A model generated the notes under the pieces. The model was given only the letters and a program-made list of their open reading frames with translations. It made no database searches and was not told where the DNA came from. The position numbers and the translations under genes were made by a program. From assembly GCF_003967555.1 (NCBI RefSeq), contig NZ_BIFS01000001.1, forward strand, positions 372,001-436,000: 64,000 nucleotides of DNA, read 5' to 3'. Shown in pieces: positions 39,394 through 48,248 of this stretch (positions are counted from its first letter, which is position 1; every line of letters begins with the position of its first letter). Source of the DNA: Dictyobacter kobayashii (GTDB lineage Bacteria; Chloroflexota; Ktedonobacteria; Ktedonobacterales; Ktedonobacteraceae).

Positions 39394-39396
39394 GGG

Positions 39397-40056
39397 CTAC
39401 TTTCCTTGAGCTTTCTGACGGGCCAGGAAGGCCCGGCCTTTGCCTAGCTCGGTATTAATAGGCACATCTTGCTGGCAGAAAGGACATTCATCCTCGTTAT
39501 AGGTCTGCAGCGAGAAGGATACCAGAGCATGAATAGCCACGTCACCAACATCCTTGGGCTGCACACCTCCGCGATTGCAGAGGGCACTGATACCTACTAC
39601 ATTACCACCATGATGGCGCACCAGGTCAACCACCTGGCGTACAGAGCCACCAGTAGTTAAAACATCCTCAACCACCAGGATGTTCTTGTCGGTTATAAAG
39701 CGGTCATAGCCACGATTGAAGGAAAACTGCTTATCGAGGCTATCGCTCCCCTTTTCCGCAAAGACAGCCAGGGTCTCACCCGATGTGCGTCGCTCATTGA
39801 GATAATGAGCAACCCACTGTGAGAGCACCACACCGCCAATGACGGGTCCAACCACTACATCCACTTGATCAGCATTGTAAGGCTGGGCCATATGCTTGCA
39901 TAGCTCTGAAATTACTCCCGTATGCAGGTAAAGAGCATCTTTGTTGACATAGACTGAACTATGGCGTCCAGAGCTATACACAAAATGGCTGTCACGAACG
40001 ATGGCACCAACATCGGCAAACATCTGCACAAGTTTGGGATCATTAAGATCATTCAT
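39397..40056 (-). CDS. pyrE: Orotate phosphoribosyltransferase
   Basis: The PRPP-binding motif VVEDVLTTGGSV and SGRHSSVYVNKDALY identify the enzyme, which joins orotate to PRPP. The ATG at 40056 (AAGGAAATCTCG just upstream) gives 219 residues; the frame is open for 57 more codons inside carB, but those are not family-like. A C-terminal CPFCQQDVPINT segment adds a CxxC pair, seen in the longer PyrE group. It starts 13 bp after the carB stop. Confidence 0.95.
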   Translation of the reverse strand: MNDLNDPKLVQMFADVGAIVRDSHFVYSSGRHSSVYVNKDALYLHTGVISELCKHMAQPYNADQVDVVVGPVIGGVVLSQWVAHYLNERRTSGETLAVFAEKGSDSLDKQFSFNRGYDRFITDKNILVVEDVLTTGGSVRQVVDLVRHHGGNVVGISALCNRGGVQPKDVGDVAIHALVSFSLQTYNEDECPFCQQDVPINTELGKGRAFLARQKAQGK

Positions 40057-40069
40057 ACGAGATTTCCTT

Positions 40070-43000
40070 CTAGAGTTCTTTTCCCTGATATTCGTCCCAC
40101 GCTTTGATGGGAATAGTAGCCAGGTCTTTCTCAACGATGGCTTTGGTAAAGAGGCGCGCCTGCTTGATTTTGGTAAAGAGTTGGATGTTATGATCAACGG
40201 CATAGCGACGCATGGCGTAGTCATCATCCACTTCTTTATTAATATGTCCTTCTACAATATTGATGGCCAGGTCGATCTTATTATCGGCAAAGTAGGTCAG
40301 GACGTTGGGTGCTTTCTCTTCATGAATTTTGTAGAGCATGGTCGTATCCACATCGTGCTCGCGTAAGAAGGCACTGGTCTTTTCGGTAGCGTACATTGGC
40401 ACACCCAGAGTGCTCAGCAATTTGGCGCTCTCCAGGAACTTGGCCTTCTTTTCGTCACCGCCAAGACTAATAAAAATACCTTTCTTAGGAATATTACCAC
40501 CTGTGGCGATAATGGCCTTGAGATAGGCTTCCTCTATATCATCACCGAAGCAGGCAACCTCACCGGTCGAGGCCATTTCTACGCGCAAGACTGGGTCGGC
40601 ACCGGTCAGACGCGAGAAGGAGAATTGCGGGGCTTTGACCGCGATAAAATTGAGCCTGGGTAGCTCGACCACCGGGATGTTCTCCTGGAATAGGGCATCG
40701 ACAAACAGCTCGATAAAGTTGACGCCGGTCACTTTCGAGATAAATGGGAAGGTACGCGAGGCACGTAGATTAACCTCAATCACATACACCTGGTTATCCT
40801 TAGCCAGGAACTGCATATTGAAGGGTCCTGTGATCTTCAGGGCTTTGGCTACCGCACGGCCAACCTGCTCAATCCTTGACTTGGTTTCGTCGTTCAGCGT
40901 CTGGGGCGGCAGTACAATAGTGGCATCACCAGAATGGACACCGGCGTTTTCAATGTGCTCGGAGATCACAAAGACCTTGACCTCGCCATTCTGGGCCACA
41001 GCGTCCAGCTCGATCTCTTTCACTTTGCGCATGAACTTGGAAACCGTGACAGGATGCTCAGGAGAGACGGCGGCGGCCTCTTTGACATACTGTTCCAGTT
41101 CCTGCTGGTTATAACAGATGTTCATGGCGCTACCGGAAAGGACATAGGAGGGGCGCACCAGGACCGGGAAGCCAACGCGCTCGGCGAAGGTGGTCAGTTC
41201 AGCCAGATCGGTGAAGCTGTTCCACTCGGGTTGATGGATATCCAGTGAGTCGAGCAGGGCTGAGAATTTGTTGCGGTCTTCAGCGCGGTCAATGTTACTG
41301 GCATCTGTTCCCAGCAAGCGGAAACCGTATTTCTGTAAGGCACGTGCCCGGTTATTGGGGGTCTGCCCACCGACAGAGACGATCACGCCCTCGGCCGCTT
41401 CAAATTCACAGATATCGGCGATACGCTCAAAGGTCAGTTCATCAAAGTAGAGACGATCCGAGGTATCGTAGTCCGTCGAGACCGTTTCAGGATTGCAGTT
41501 AATCACAATTGAGCGCTTCTGGTATTTGTGTAGCGCCTGCACCGTGCTGACCGAAGTCCAGTCAAATTCGACCGAAGAGCCGATGCGATATGGACCGGAG
41601 CCAAGCACAACGACGCCGTTCTCGCCGGTCGGGGCAACATCATGATGCTGACCATTATAGGTGGTATAGAGATAGTTGGTCTCGGATGGGAATTCAGCGC
41701 CCAGAGTGTCGATCTGGAAGACACAGGGGGTCACATCGGCCTGTTTGCGGATAGCGCGGATTTCCAGTCCGGTCTTGCCCACAAGCTCACCAATACGCTT
41801 ATCGGAGATGCCAGCCTGTTTCAAGGTGCGCAAACGAGCCTCTGACAGGTCATGATCGCTATGCAGTCCATCTTCCAGGTTGACGATATGTTTGATGCGC
41901 TGCAGGAACCAGAGATCAATACCTGTTACCTCATGAATAGTTTCAAGGCTATAACCGTTGCGCATGGCCAGGGGCAGGACAAACATACGCTTAGGGGTAG
42001 GCGTATAGAGATATTTGTTGATAACCGCGTCAGTGCTATCGCCGCTGTTAAAAACTTTTTCAGAGGTGGCGCCCTCAAAATCCAGGTCCAGCATGCGGAT
42101 AGCCTTCTGGTACGCCTCTTCAAAGGTGCGCCCGATCCCCATCACTTCACCCACCGACTTCATGCCGGTGCCGATGGTCTCGTCTACGCCCTTGAACTTG
42201 TCGAGGTCCCAGCGCGGGATCTTAACGACCACATAGTCCAGACTGGGCTCGAAGCAGGCCCGGGTGACGCCCGTGACCTGGTTGGTCAGATCGGTCAGAG
42301 AATAGCCCAGAGCCAGTTTAGCCGCCACATAGGCCAGTGGGTATCCAGTAGCTTTACTGGCCAGCGCAGAGCTACGCGAGAGACGCGCATTTACCTCGAT
42401 CACCGAATACTGTGATGTCTCAGGATTAAGCGCATATTGCACGTTACATTCGCCAACAATACCCAGGCTGCGTACAATGGCTACTGAGGCCGAGCGCAAC
42501 ATATGATATTCGGAGTTGGTCAGGGTCTGGCTTGGCGCGATCACCACCGATTCACCGGTGTGGATGCCCAGCGGGTCCATGTTCTCCATGTTACAGACAG
42601 TAATACAGTTGTCGAAAGAGTCGCGCACCACTTCATATTCAACTTCTTTAAAATGGTGTAGATATTGCTCGATCAGTACCTGTGGCGCAAAAGCCAGCGC
42701 TCCGTTGACGATATGCTCCAATTCGGCACGGCTTTTGGCGATACCCGATCCCTGTCCGCCCAGCGCGAAGCCAGCACGCACCATCACGGGGAAACCAATC
42801 TCCTCAGCAATCTGTAGCGCGGTCTCCAGGGTCTCAGCGGTCCGGCTCTGGGGCGTTGGGATATTGATGCGGCCCAGGTGCTCGGCGAACTTCTGCCGAT
42901 CCTCGGTCAGGATGATGGCAGAGATCGGGGTGCCCAGGATGGTCACACCATATTTCTCTAATATACCCTTGCGATGCAGTTCAATACCGCAGTTCAAGGC

Positions 43001-43273
43001 CGTCTGTCCACCGAAGGCGAGCAGAATACCATCCGGTCGCTCTTTCTCGATAATCTTCTCGACAAAGAAAGGGGTGACCGGCAGGAAATAGACCTCGTCC
43101 GCCATAGTCTTTGATGTCTGAATGGTCGCGATATTAGGATTAACCAGTACAGTGGCAATCCCCTCTTCTTTTAATGCCTTAAGTGCCTGGGATCCCGAAT
43201 AATCAAATTCGCCGGATTGTCCAATTTTAAGCGCACCCGCTCCAAGTACCAGCACCTTACCTGGTTTACTCAT
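40070..43273 (-). CDS. carB: Carbamoyl-phosphate synthase large subunit
   Basis: The intact 1,067-residue protein has two ATP-grasp halves (each with a GxGxxxIGQ-type start: LGAGALKIGQSGEFDYSG and LGSGPYRIGSSVEFDW) and a C-terminal MGS-type allosteric domain (FISLGGDEKKAKF to VEGHINKE). It makes carbamoyl phosphate from bicarbonate, ammonia from CarA and two ATP. Its ATG overlaps the end of carA by 8 bp, so translation is probably coupled. No frame break is seen over 3.2 kb. Confidence 0.97.
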   Translation of the reverse strand: MSKPGKVLVLGAGALKIGQSGEFDYSGSQALKALKEEGIATVLVNPNIATIQTSKTMADEVYFLPVTPFFVEKIIEKERPDGILLAFGGQTALNCGIELHRKGILEKYGVTILGTPISAIILTEDRQKFAEHLGRINIPTPQSRTAETLETALQIAEEIGFPVMVRAGFALGGQGSGIAKSRAELEHIVNGALAFAPQVLIEQYLHHFKEVEYEVVRDSFDNCITVCNMENMDPLGIHTGESVVIAPSQTLTNSEYHMLRSASVAIVRSLGIVGECNVQYALNPETSQYSVIEVNARLSRSSALASKATGYPLAYVAAKLALGYSLTDLTNQVTGVTRACFEPSLDYVVVKIPRWDLDKFKGVDETIGTGMKSVGEVMGIGRTFEEAYQKAIRMLDLDFEGATSEKVFNSGDSTDAVINKYLYTPTPKRMFVLPLAMRNGYSLETIHEVTGIDLWFLQRIKHIVNLEDGLHSDHDLSEARLRTLKQAGISDKRIGELVGKTGLEIRAIRKQADVTPCVFQIDTLGAEFPSETNYLYTTYNGQHHDVAPTGENGVVVLGSGPYRIGSSVEFDWTSVSTVQALHKYQKRSIVINCNPETVSTDYDTSDRLYFDELTFERIADICEFEAAEGVIVSVGGQTPNNRARALQKYGFRLLGTDASNIDRAEDRNKFSALLDSLDIHQPEWNSFTDLAELTTFAERVGFPVLVRPSYVLSGSAMNICYNQQELEQYVKEAAAVSPEHPVTVSKFMRKVKEIELDAVAQNGEVKVFVISEHIENAGVHSGDATIVLPPQTLNDETKSRIEQVGRAVAKALKITGPFNMQFLAKDNQVYVIEVNLRASRTFPFISKVTGVNFIELFVDALFQENIPVVELPRLNFIAVKAPQFSFSRLTGADPVLRVEMASTGEVACFGDDIEEAYLKAIIATGGNIPKKGIFISLGGDEKKAKFLESAKLLSTLGVPMYATEKTSAFLREHDVDTTMLYKIHEEKAPNVLTYFADNKIDLAINIVEGHINKEVDDDYAMRRYAVDHNIQLFTKIKQARLFTKAIVEKDLATIPIKAWDEYQGKEL

Positions 43274-44411
43274 GTTCGCCTCTTACCCTCTCCAGGAAGT
43301 AGTCAAAAATCCAATCGGTATCCTCGGGGCCAGGAGCGGCCTCGGGGTGAAATTGTACAGAAAAGAAGGGCAAACTACGATGTCTGATACCCTCGTTACT
43401 GCCATCATTGGCATTGATAAACCAGGACTCAAAGCCCTGGGGCAATGTGCCAACCGCAAACCCATGATTCTGCGTTGTGATATAGCAACGCTTGCTTCCT
43501 TGCAAGAGCGCAGGCTGATTCTGGCTGCGATGGCCAAATTTTAATTTATAAGTATCACCACCGGCCGCCAGGGACAGGATCTGGTGTCCCAGGCAGATGC
43601 CCATGGTCGGTATACCATGTTCCATGGCCGTGCGCACCGTAGCAATCGCTTTATCGGCCATCTTCGGATTGCCGGGTCCGTTAGAGATCAAGATACCATC
43701 AAAGTCGAAGTCGCAATCTGGCGCGAACAGCTCATAGTCCCACGGCACAGTAATGACACGCACATGTTTAGAAAGCAAGCTGCGCAGAATATTACGCTTG
43801 GCACCACAGTCGATCAACACAATGGTGGTATCACCCTCGCCATCCTGCTGCACCTCGGTACCTGAGACACGTGCGACCAGGTTCTCAGTATTGGGGTCGT
43901 GAAAAGGGATATCCTCGTCAAACACGATCTTGCCCAGCATCGCCCCATGCGTACGGATATGTTGGGTCAGCAGACGCGTATCTTTGATTTCCAGAGCCGG
44001 AACGCCTTCGCGCTGCAACCATTCACCCAGGCTCATTTTACTCTGAGGATGGGAAGGGGTATCAACGTAATTTGAGACAATTAAGCCAGACACATGAATT
44101 TTATCATCTTCCCATAATGCTTCATCTGGCACACCATAATTGCCCATCAATGGGAAGGTCATGGTCAGGATCTGGCCGGCGAACGAGGCGTCGGTAAGGG
44201 CCTCTGGATAACCAACCATACCGGTACAGAACACTACCTCGCCAGCTGATGCTCCTCGATAACCAAACGAGAGACCTTCAAAACGTGTACCATCTTCCAG
44301 CAGCAGTGCCCCATAAACGGGTGGCTCAGCGAACAGCGGCTCATTGGCAGCCACACTCCCTTCAAGCTGTGGAGATTCCAGCAGATTGCCAGAAAAGTTT
44401 GTGTTGTGCAT
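43266..44411 (-). CDS. carA: Carbamoyl-phosphate synthase small (glutaminase) subunit
   Basis: The N-terminal CarA domain (YGALLLEDGTRFEGLSFGY, GMVGYPEALTDASFAGQI) is followed by a class I glutamine amidotransferase with the Cys nucleophile in GICLGHQILSLA and the catalytic His/Glu in VQFHPEAAPGP. It supplies ammonia to CarB. The ATG at 44411 follows GAGGGG; the frame extends to 44459 without family likeness. About 381 residues. Confidence 0.96.
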   Translation of the reverse strand: MHNTNFSGNLLESPQLEGSVAANEPLFAEPPVYGALLLEDGTRFEGLSFGYRGASAGEVVFCTGMVGYPEALTDASFAGQILTMTFPLMGNYGVPDEALWEDDKIHVSGLIVSNYVDTPSHPQSKMSLGEWLQREGVPALEIKDTRLLTQHIRTHGAMLGKIVFDEDIPFHDPNTENLVARVSGTEVQQDGEGDTTIVLIDCGAKRNILRSLLSKHVRVITVPWDYELFAPDCDFDFDGILISNGPGNPKMADKAIATVRTAMEHGIPTMGICLGHQILSLAAGGDTYKLKFGHRSQNQPALLQGSKRCYITTQNHGFAVGTLPQGFESWFINANDGSNEGIRHRSLPFFSVQFHPEAAPGPEDTDWIFDYFLERVRGEHE

Positions 44412-44450
44412 ATATAATCCCCTCAGATATCTATATCTTTTCAGAAAAGT

Positions 44451-44490
44451 CCGCTCCATATATTCGCGAAACTATGCGCGCCTGGAGCGG
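44451..44490 (-). promoter_or_regulatory. Intercistronic hairpin between pyrB and carA
   Basis: CCGCTCCA (44451-44458) pairs with TGGAGCGG (44483-44490) in the 113-bp gap. It may be a processing or partial termination site (inference). Confidence 0.45.
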
Positions 44491-44524
44491 CCTACACATC
44501 AATTAAGTTACTCTATTTTTTAAT

Positions 44525-45517
44525 TTATATTCTGCCCAGAACTAGAGCCAGCAAGGCCATACGGGTATAGACACCATTTCTGATCTGTGAGCGTAGATAA
44601 ACGGCTCTCTCATCTGCATCTACCGCAGGGTCAACCGATTCAACACGAGGCAGAGGATCCATCAGAATCATGTCTTTTTTTGCATACGTTTCTAGTAGCG
44701 CCGGCGATGCGACTACGATCTCACTTTGCGCTCGACGATATTCTTCGGCAGAGGCAAAGCGTTCTTTCTGCACACGGGTCCAGTACCAGAAATCGCAGTC
44801 GTGTGGGATATCCTGTTCACGGTGTATTTCAATCAGGCGAATGCCACGATCCTGCAAGCTGACAAAATCATCACGCGACAATTGCAGTTGCCGCGGCGAC
44901 AACACATACATAGTGTTATTCTCGTACAGTGAGAGTCCGCGTAGCAGCGAGTGGATGGTACGACTATTGAGGGCGTCTCCAGCCAGCAGACCGGTCAGAT
45001 TATCCAGGCGTCCAAAGCGCTCGTGGAGTGTGTACATGTCCAGCAAGGTCTGGGTAGGATGCTCATTATTACCATCACCAGCATTGATCACTGGCACAAA
45101 ATTGGCTGCCCTGGCCGCCTGCTCCGCAGCGCCCGAGAAGCGATGCCGCAAGACAATAGCGTTGGTATAGGCCTCCATCACCTGAATAGTATCCTCAAAG
45201 GTCTCACCTTTACTGACCGAAGAGAAGGCCTCTGGATTCTGCATCTCGATGGTCTGTCCACCCAAGCGCTTGACTGCGGCAGCAAAAGAGCTAAAAGTTC
45301 GGCTCGAAGGTTCAAAGAAGAGCAGGCCAACTAACAAACCCTCTAATAGGCGCGATGGCTCATTATTCTCGGCAATCCGCTTCATCTGGCGCGTGACAGT
45401 AAATAATTTATCGAGATCTGCAACTGCGAATTGATCTAAAGATACAATATCTTTTCCCTTAAAATTTCCACAAATCATCTCAAAATCTGGCTGCAGACGA
45501 GATGTAATTTGATACAT
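44525..45517 (-). CDS. pyrB: Aspartate carbamoyltransferase catalytic subunit
   Basis: The 330-residue enzyme has the carbamoyl-phosphate loop FFEPSSRTFSSF, the HPTQTLLD motif, GDALNSRTIHSLL and the aspartate-binding DPLPRVESVDPAVD. It joins carbamoyl phosphate to aspartate. It is the first structural gene of the pyr cluster, with AAAGGGAGG before the ATG. No pyrI regulatory subunit and no pyrC follow it. The attenuator-like leader at 45645-45792 precedes it. Confidence 0.96.
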   Translation of the reverse strand: MYQITSRLQPDFEMICGNFKGKDIVSLDQFAVADLDKLFTVTRQMKRIAENNEPSRLLEGLLVGLLFFEPSSRTFSSFAAAVKRLGGQTIEMQNPEAFSSVSKGETFEDTIQVMEAYTNAIVLRHRFSGAAEQAARAANFVPVINAGDGNNEHPTQTLLDMYTLHERFGRLDNLTGLLAGDALNSRTIHSLLRGLSLYENNTMYVLSPRQLQLSRDDFVSLQDRGIRLIEIHREQDIPHDCDFWYWTRVQKERFASAEEYRRAQSEIVVASPALLETYAKKDMILMDPLPRVESVDPAVDADERAVYLRSQIRNGVYTRMALLALVLGRI

Positions 45518-45644
45518 ATAACCTCCCTTTATCAGTCACGACGACAGCTTGACAGGTCATCCTTTTCTTTCTCCACAATCAGCAATTGTTAGCTACTTGA
45601 CTAAGTGGAGAGTAAACCCCTGATACCGTACACTTTGCGCTTGC

Positions 45645-45683
45645 AAAAAAAAATTCCTCACCCCTGGAATAAAAGGGATGAGG
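45645..45683 (-). terminator. Intrinsic terminator in the pyrB leader (predicted attenuator)
   Basis: On the minus strand, CCTCATCCC (675-683 of 45,000) pairs with GGGGTGAGG (45656-45664), with one G-U pair, and is followed by AA and nine T residues (45645-45653). It lies about 130 nt before pyrB, between promoter and gene, so it must be read through for the operon to be expressed. A U6 tract (45684-45689) sits directly before the stem. Confidence 0.88.
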
Positions 45684-45792
45684 AAAAAATAGTTTCTCTT
45701 AGAAAGGAAACACCCGGCCCATCATGGAAATGAATCGATCGACATATCTTTTGTGATACGTTATCGATGTGCCATAACCTGTTTTTGCCCAT
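45658..45792 (-). CDS. Predicted 44-residue leader peptide of the pyr operon
   Basis: ATG at 45792 opens MGKNRLWHIDNVSQ and closes in LLFQG with TGA at 45658, inside the downstream arm of the terminator stem. AAAGGA lies 12 nt before the ATG, slightly far. By analogy with the enterobacterial pyrBI leader (also 44 codons), a ribosome following the polymerase closely when it pauses at the U tract under low UTP would block the terminator hairpin. The sequence of the peptide is not expected to matter. Coding status is an inference from layout only. Confidence 0.65.
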   Translation of the reverse strand: MGKNRLWHIDNVSQKICRSIHFHDGPGVSFLRETIFSSSLLFQG

Positions 45793-45848
45793 GTGGATGC
45801 CGTGTCCTTTATTTTTACTAGTTTTGGGAACCAATTCAAATTGCTAAG

Positions 45849-45878
45849 AGTATACCTTATAAAATTCATCTATGTCAA
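45849..45878 (-). promoter_or_regulatory. Promoter of the pyr operon
   Basis: On the minus strand, TTGACA (45873-45878) and TATACT (45849-45854) are 18 bp apart. Transcription should start near 45842, some 50 nt before the leader ATG. The stretch from 45890 to 46189 on the other side is very A/T-rich and holds no gene. Confidence 0.8.
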
Positions 45879-46189
45879 GGCCAAATTATAACAAGATTGT
45901 GAGATATTTTCTGGCCAAAACCACTACAACCCCGCTGCTAAATATCAATATGTATCTGACCAAAGGATTATCAGAACAAACATCCCAAAGTGACGCAACA
46001 CCATAGAAAGGAACACAACTACCCTATTATTCGACATAAATACGCGCTTTTTCTCACTATCATTTATAGTTCGTAATATTATCTCATATAATAGATTGAA
46101 TTATTTTTATTTTCATATTAAAATGATTAAAGACAGATTTTTTAGCAATTATTGCATTCTATACTAACTAGAAGAGGGAAAGGTTTACA

Positions 46190-47133
46190 ATGTCTTACGA
46201 TCCAAATCAAGGCAACGATCCTGGTTATAACCCGCCTCCACAGGGTGGGAATCCCGGCGGTTATCCTCCTCCTCAAGGTGAGAATCCTGGGGATATCCTG
46301 GAGGCTATCCTCCTCCACAGGGTGGCTATCCTGGGAGCTATCCTCCTCCACAGGGTGGCTATCCTGGGAGCTATCCTCCTCCTCAAGGTGACTATCCCGG
46401 GGGCTATCCGCCTCCTCAAGGTGGTTATACGCCAAATGGAGCAGGCGGCTATGCAGAGCAGCCACCTCAGCAGCCATTGCCATTGGGTGACGCTATTCGC
46501 CAATTGCCAGGCCAGTACCTCAGAGTATTAACCAAACCCGGTGCTGCGACCTTTGCACTGGAAAAAGGCAAAGCTGCCTGGAATATTGTCTGGGTGCAGT
46601 TGCTAGTCCTGGGTGTCATTTCAGCTCTGCTCAGTGGTCTGGTTACAGCGATCACATTGCCTTTGACCTTAAATAGCCTTAATAACAGCAGCAGTAGCAT
46701 CTCGCCTTCTTCGCTGGAACAGATCAAAACCGTCTTTACTGCCCTGCCGATCCCTATAGCTATTGGCACCCTTGTCTTTGTAATTGTAGGCTTCTTCATT
46801 GGAACAGGTATCCTGTTCCTGATCGCTAAAGCCTTCGGTGGACAGGGCACATTCCTGCAATATACCTATAGCTACTTGCTCTTTGAGGTTCCACTCAGTA
46901 TTCTCAGTACACTTGTTTCCCTGATTCCCTTCGTTGGCTCGCTGGCCGTCCTGGCAATTTTTATCTATCGTATCATCCTACAAGTCTATATGACGATGGC
47001 GGTCCATCGCCTGAGCGGTGGGCGCGCCACTCTGGCCGTATTGATCCTACCCATCATAGCTATCATTCTGGCCTGTGTAGGATTCTTCGTGCTTATCGCT
47101 GCCATCAGCAATGGTATACGCTCGACCCCATAG
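46190..47133 (+). CDS. Yip1-domain membrane protein with GYPPPQ repeats (one apparent frameshift)
   Basis: The N-terminal 90 residues are repeats of GYPPPQGG/GSYPPPQGG; the rest is a Yip1-like domain with five hydrophobic helices (VWVQLLVLGVISALLSGLV, IPIAIGTLVFVIVGFFIGTG, LSILSTLVSLIPFVGSLAVL, LPIIAIILACVGFFVLIAAI). One G missing at the G4 run 46289-46292 breaks the repeat region; restoring it gives about 314 residues. GGGAAAGG precedes the ATG. Bacterial Yip1 proteins are integral membrane proteins of unknown role. The Pro/Gly/Tyr-rich tail may mediate weak self-association (inference). Confidence 0.8.
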
Positions 47134-47172
47134 GAACTCTTCGCCACTCATAAAGCGTCCGTCAAACACAAC

Positions 47173-47222
47173 TGGCACGCTGGTCATAGAACAAGGAACA
47201 ATGTTCTATGACCAGCGTGCCA
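47173..47222 (+). terminator. Hairpin after the Yip1 gene
   Basis: TGGCACGCTGGTCATAGAAC... (47173-47193) pairs perfectly with 47202-47222 (21-bp arms, 8-nt loop). It lies 40 bp past the stop. Confidence 0.65.
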
Positions 47223-47287
47223 TCCTTATATCTTCCCGGCAAGACAGTGCAATAAAAAGTATGTATGGTCTTCGTTAGCTGACTATC

Positions 47288-47400
47288 TTATTCGTTGCCA
47301 ACGGCAGAGTCGGCGACCGCTGACTCTTCGGGTTGCGGATGATTCTCCCGCAAGATCTGGTAGAGCACGATAGCGGCAGATACCTTCCTGAACTGGCTCA
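47288..47400 (-). pseudogene. Orphan C-terminal end of a second nucleobase permease
   Basis: The minus strand reads VSAAIVLYQILRENHPQPEE and stops at 47288. This matches the end of the permease at 49338 (AAIILYQILRERNPQPDEA) closely, but nothing upstream does. It is therefore the remnant of a duplicated or exchanged permease gene. Confidence 0.65.
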
Positions 47401-47439
47401 CCCCTCTCCACAGAAAAGACTCTCCATGGAACATGGAAC

Positions 47440-47485
47440 GAGAGAGAGCTCTCCAGGCGCTGATGTACCTGGAGAGCTCTCTCTC
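47440..47485 (-). terminator. Hairpin after the carbonic anhydrase gene
   Basis: GAGAGAGAGCTCTCCAGG (47440-47457) pairs perfectly with 47468-47485 around a 10-nt loop, 13 bp past the restored stop of the minus-strand carbonic anhydrase gene. Confidence 0.65.
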
Positions 47486-47497
47486 AATTCCTCAGGT

Positions 47498-48051
47498 CTA
47501 ACGGAGTGGGGCAGGTGGCACGACGACGTCGATCAGGCCCGTCGACACGTCATAAACCAGCCCGGAGACAATCCACTCAGCGGGAGGTCGGGAGTCGCCT
47601 TGAGCACGGCCACATCGACGGCAACCGCTGCCCGCGGGTCGGTGACTGCTTTGGCCTTAAGTGCCTCTCTGCTGATTTCAAAGTATTCAGCCAGCATGTC
47701 AGGATCCCCAGCAAGACATGTCATCCCACAATCGGTGTGCTGAAGAACGATAAGGTGAAATTCGTTCCCACCGCCGGGAATCGCTTCTGCAACCTGGCCA
47801 ATTCTGCCGAGCAGGCCCAACTGCTCCAGCGTCCCCGGCGTGATGCGACCGCCGATGTTGCGTATCACCACGGCCTCTCCAGGCTTGATACCCAGCACAT
47901 GGGCCGGGTCAACGCGCATATCGGCGCAACCGATGATCAATGCTTTCACGTTCGGCAGCGCTTTCGCGAGGGACGGCATCAGTAAATCCGCCGCAGTTTC
48001 CTGATCAGCGAAGTCCTTATTACGTTTCATCAGGGTGTCAAAAGTAGTCAT
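47498..48051 (-). CDS. Beta-carbonic anhydrase (one apparent frameshift)
   Basis: Zinc ligands are seen in IIGCADMRVDP (Cys, then Asp-Arg) and LQHTDCGMT (His and Cys), with VIRNIGGRITPGTLEQL between. This is the beta-class fold that interconverts CO2 and bicarbonate. One base missing at 47582-47584 breaks the C-terminus; restored text reads EWIVSGLVYDVSTGLIDVVV and stops at 47498 (about 184 residues), matching the family end. The ATG at 48051 follows AGGAGGAG. A MerR-type promoter at 48200-48230 drives it. Bicarbonate produced here could feed CarB (inference). Confidence 0.9.
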
Positions 48052-48199
48052 ATTGCTCCTCCTAAGAGAGAATTCGTGGATAATATCCACGCTATGCAGC
48101 TTTCTGGGCATGCTCTGGGCGCCAGACTGAAGATGTTCTGAATGTATCGCGTTTAAACCTGCTTATCCATTTAAGCTGCTTTAATTAGTTGATAGAAGC

Positions 48200-48230
48200 A
48201 GTATAATATTTGACGTAACGTCAAAGTCAA
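48200..48230 (-). promoter_or_regulatory. MerR-type promoter/operator of the carbonic anhydrase gene
   Basis: On the minus strand TTGACT (48225-48230) and TATACT (48200-48205) are 19 bp apart, the stretched spacing used by MerR activators. The spacer holds the perfect dyad TTGACGT-T-ACGTCAA. It closely matches the site at 49165-49195. Confidence 0.8.
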
Positions 48231-48248
48231 CCCTCACATTCAAACACA

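Noticed and set aside
45518..45650. PyrR-binding anti-antiterminator
   Set aside because: I looked for the usual conserved PyrR loop in the leader and did not find it; the terminator-plus-leader-ORF reading fits better.
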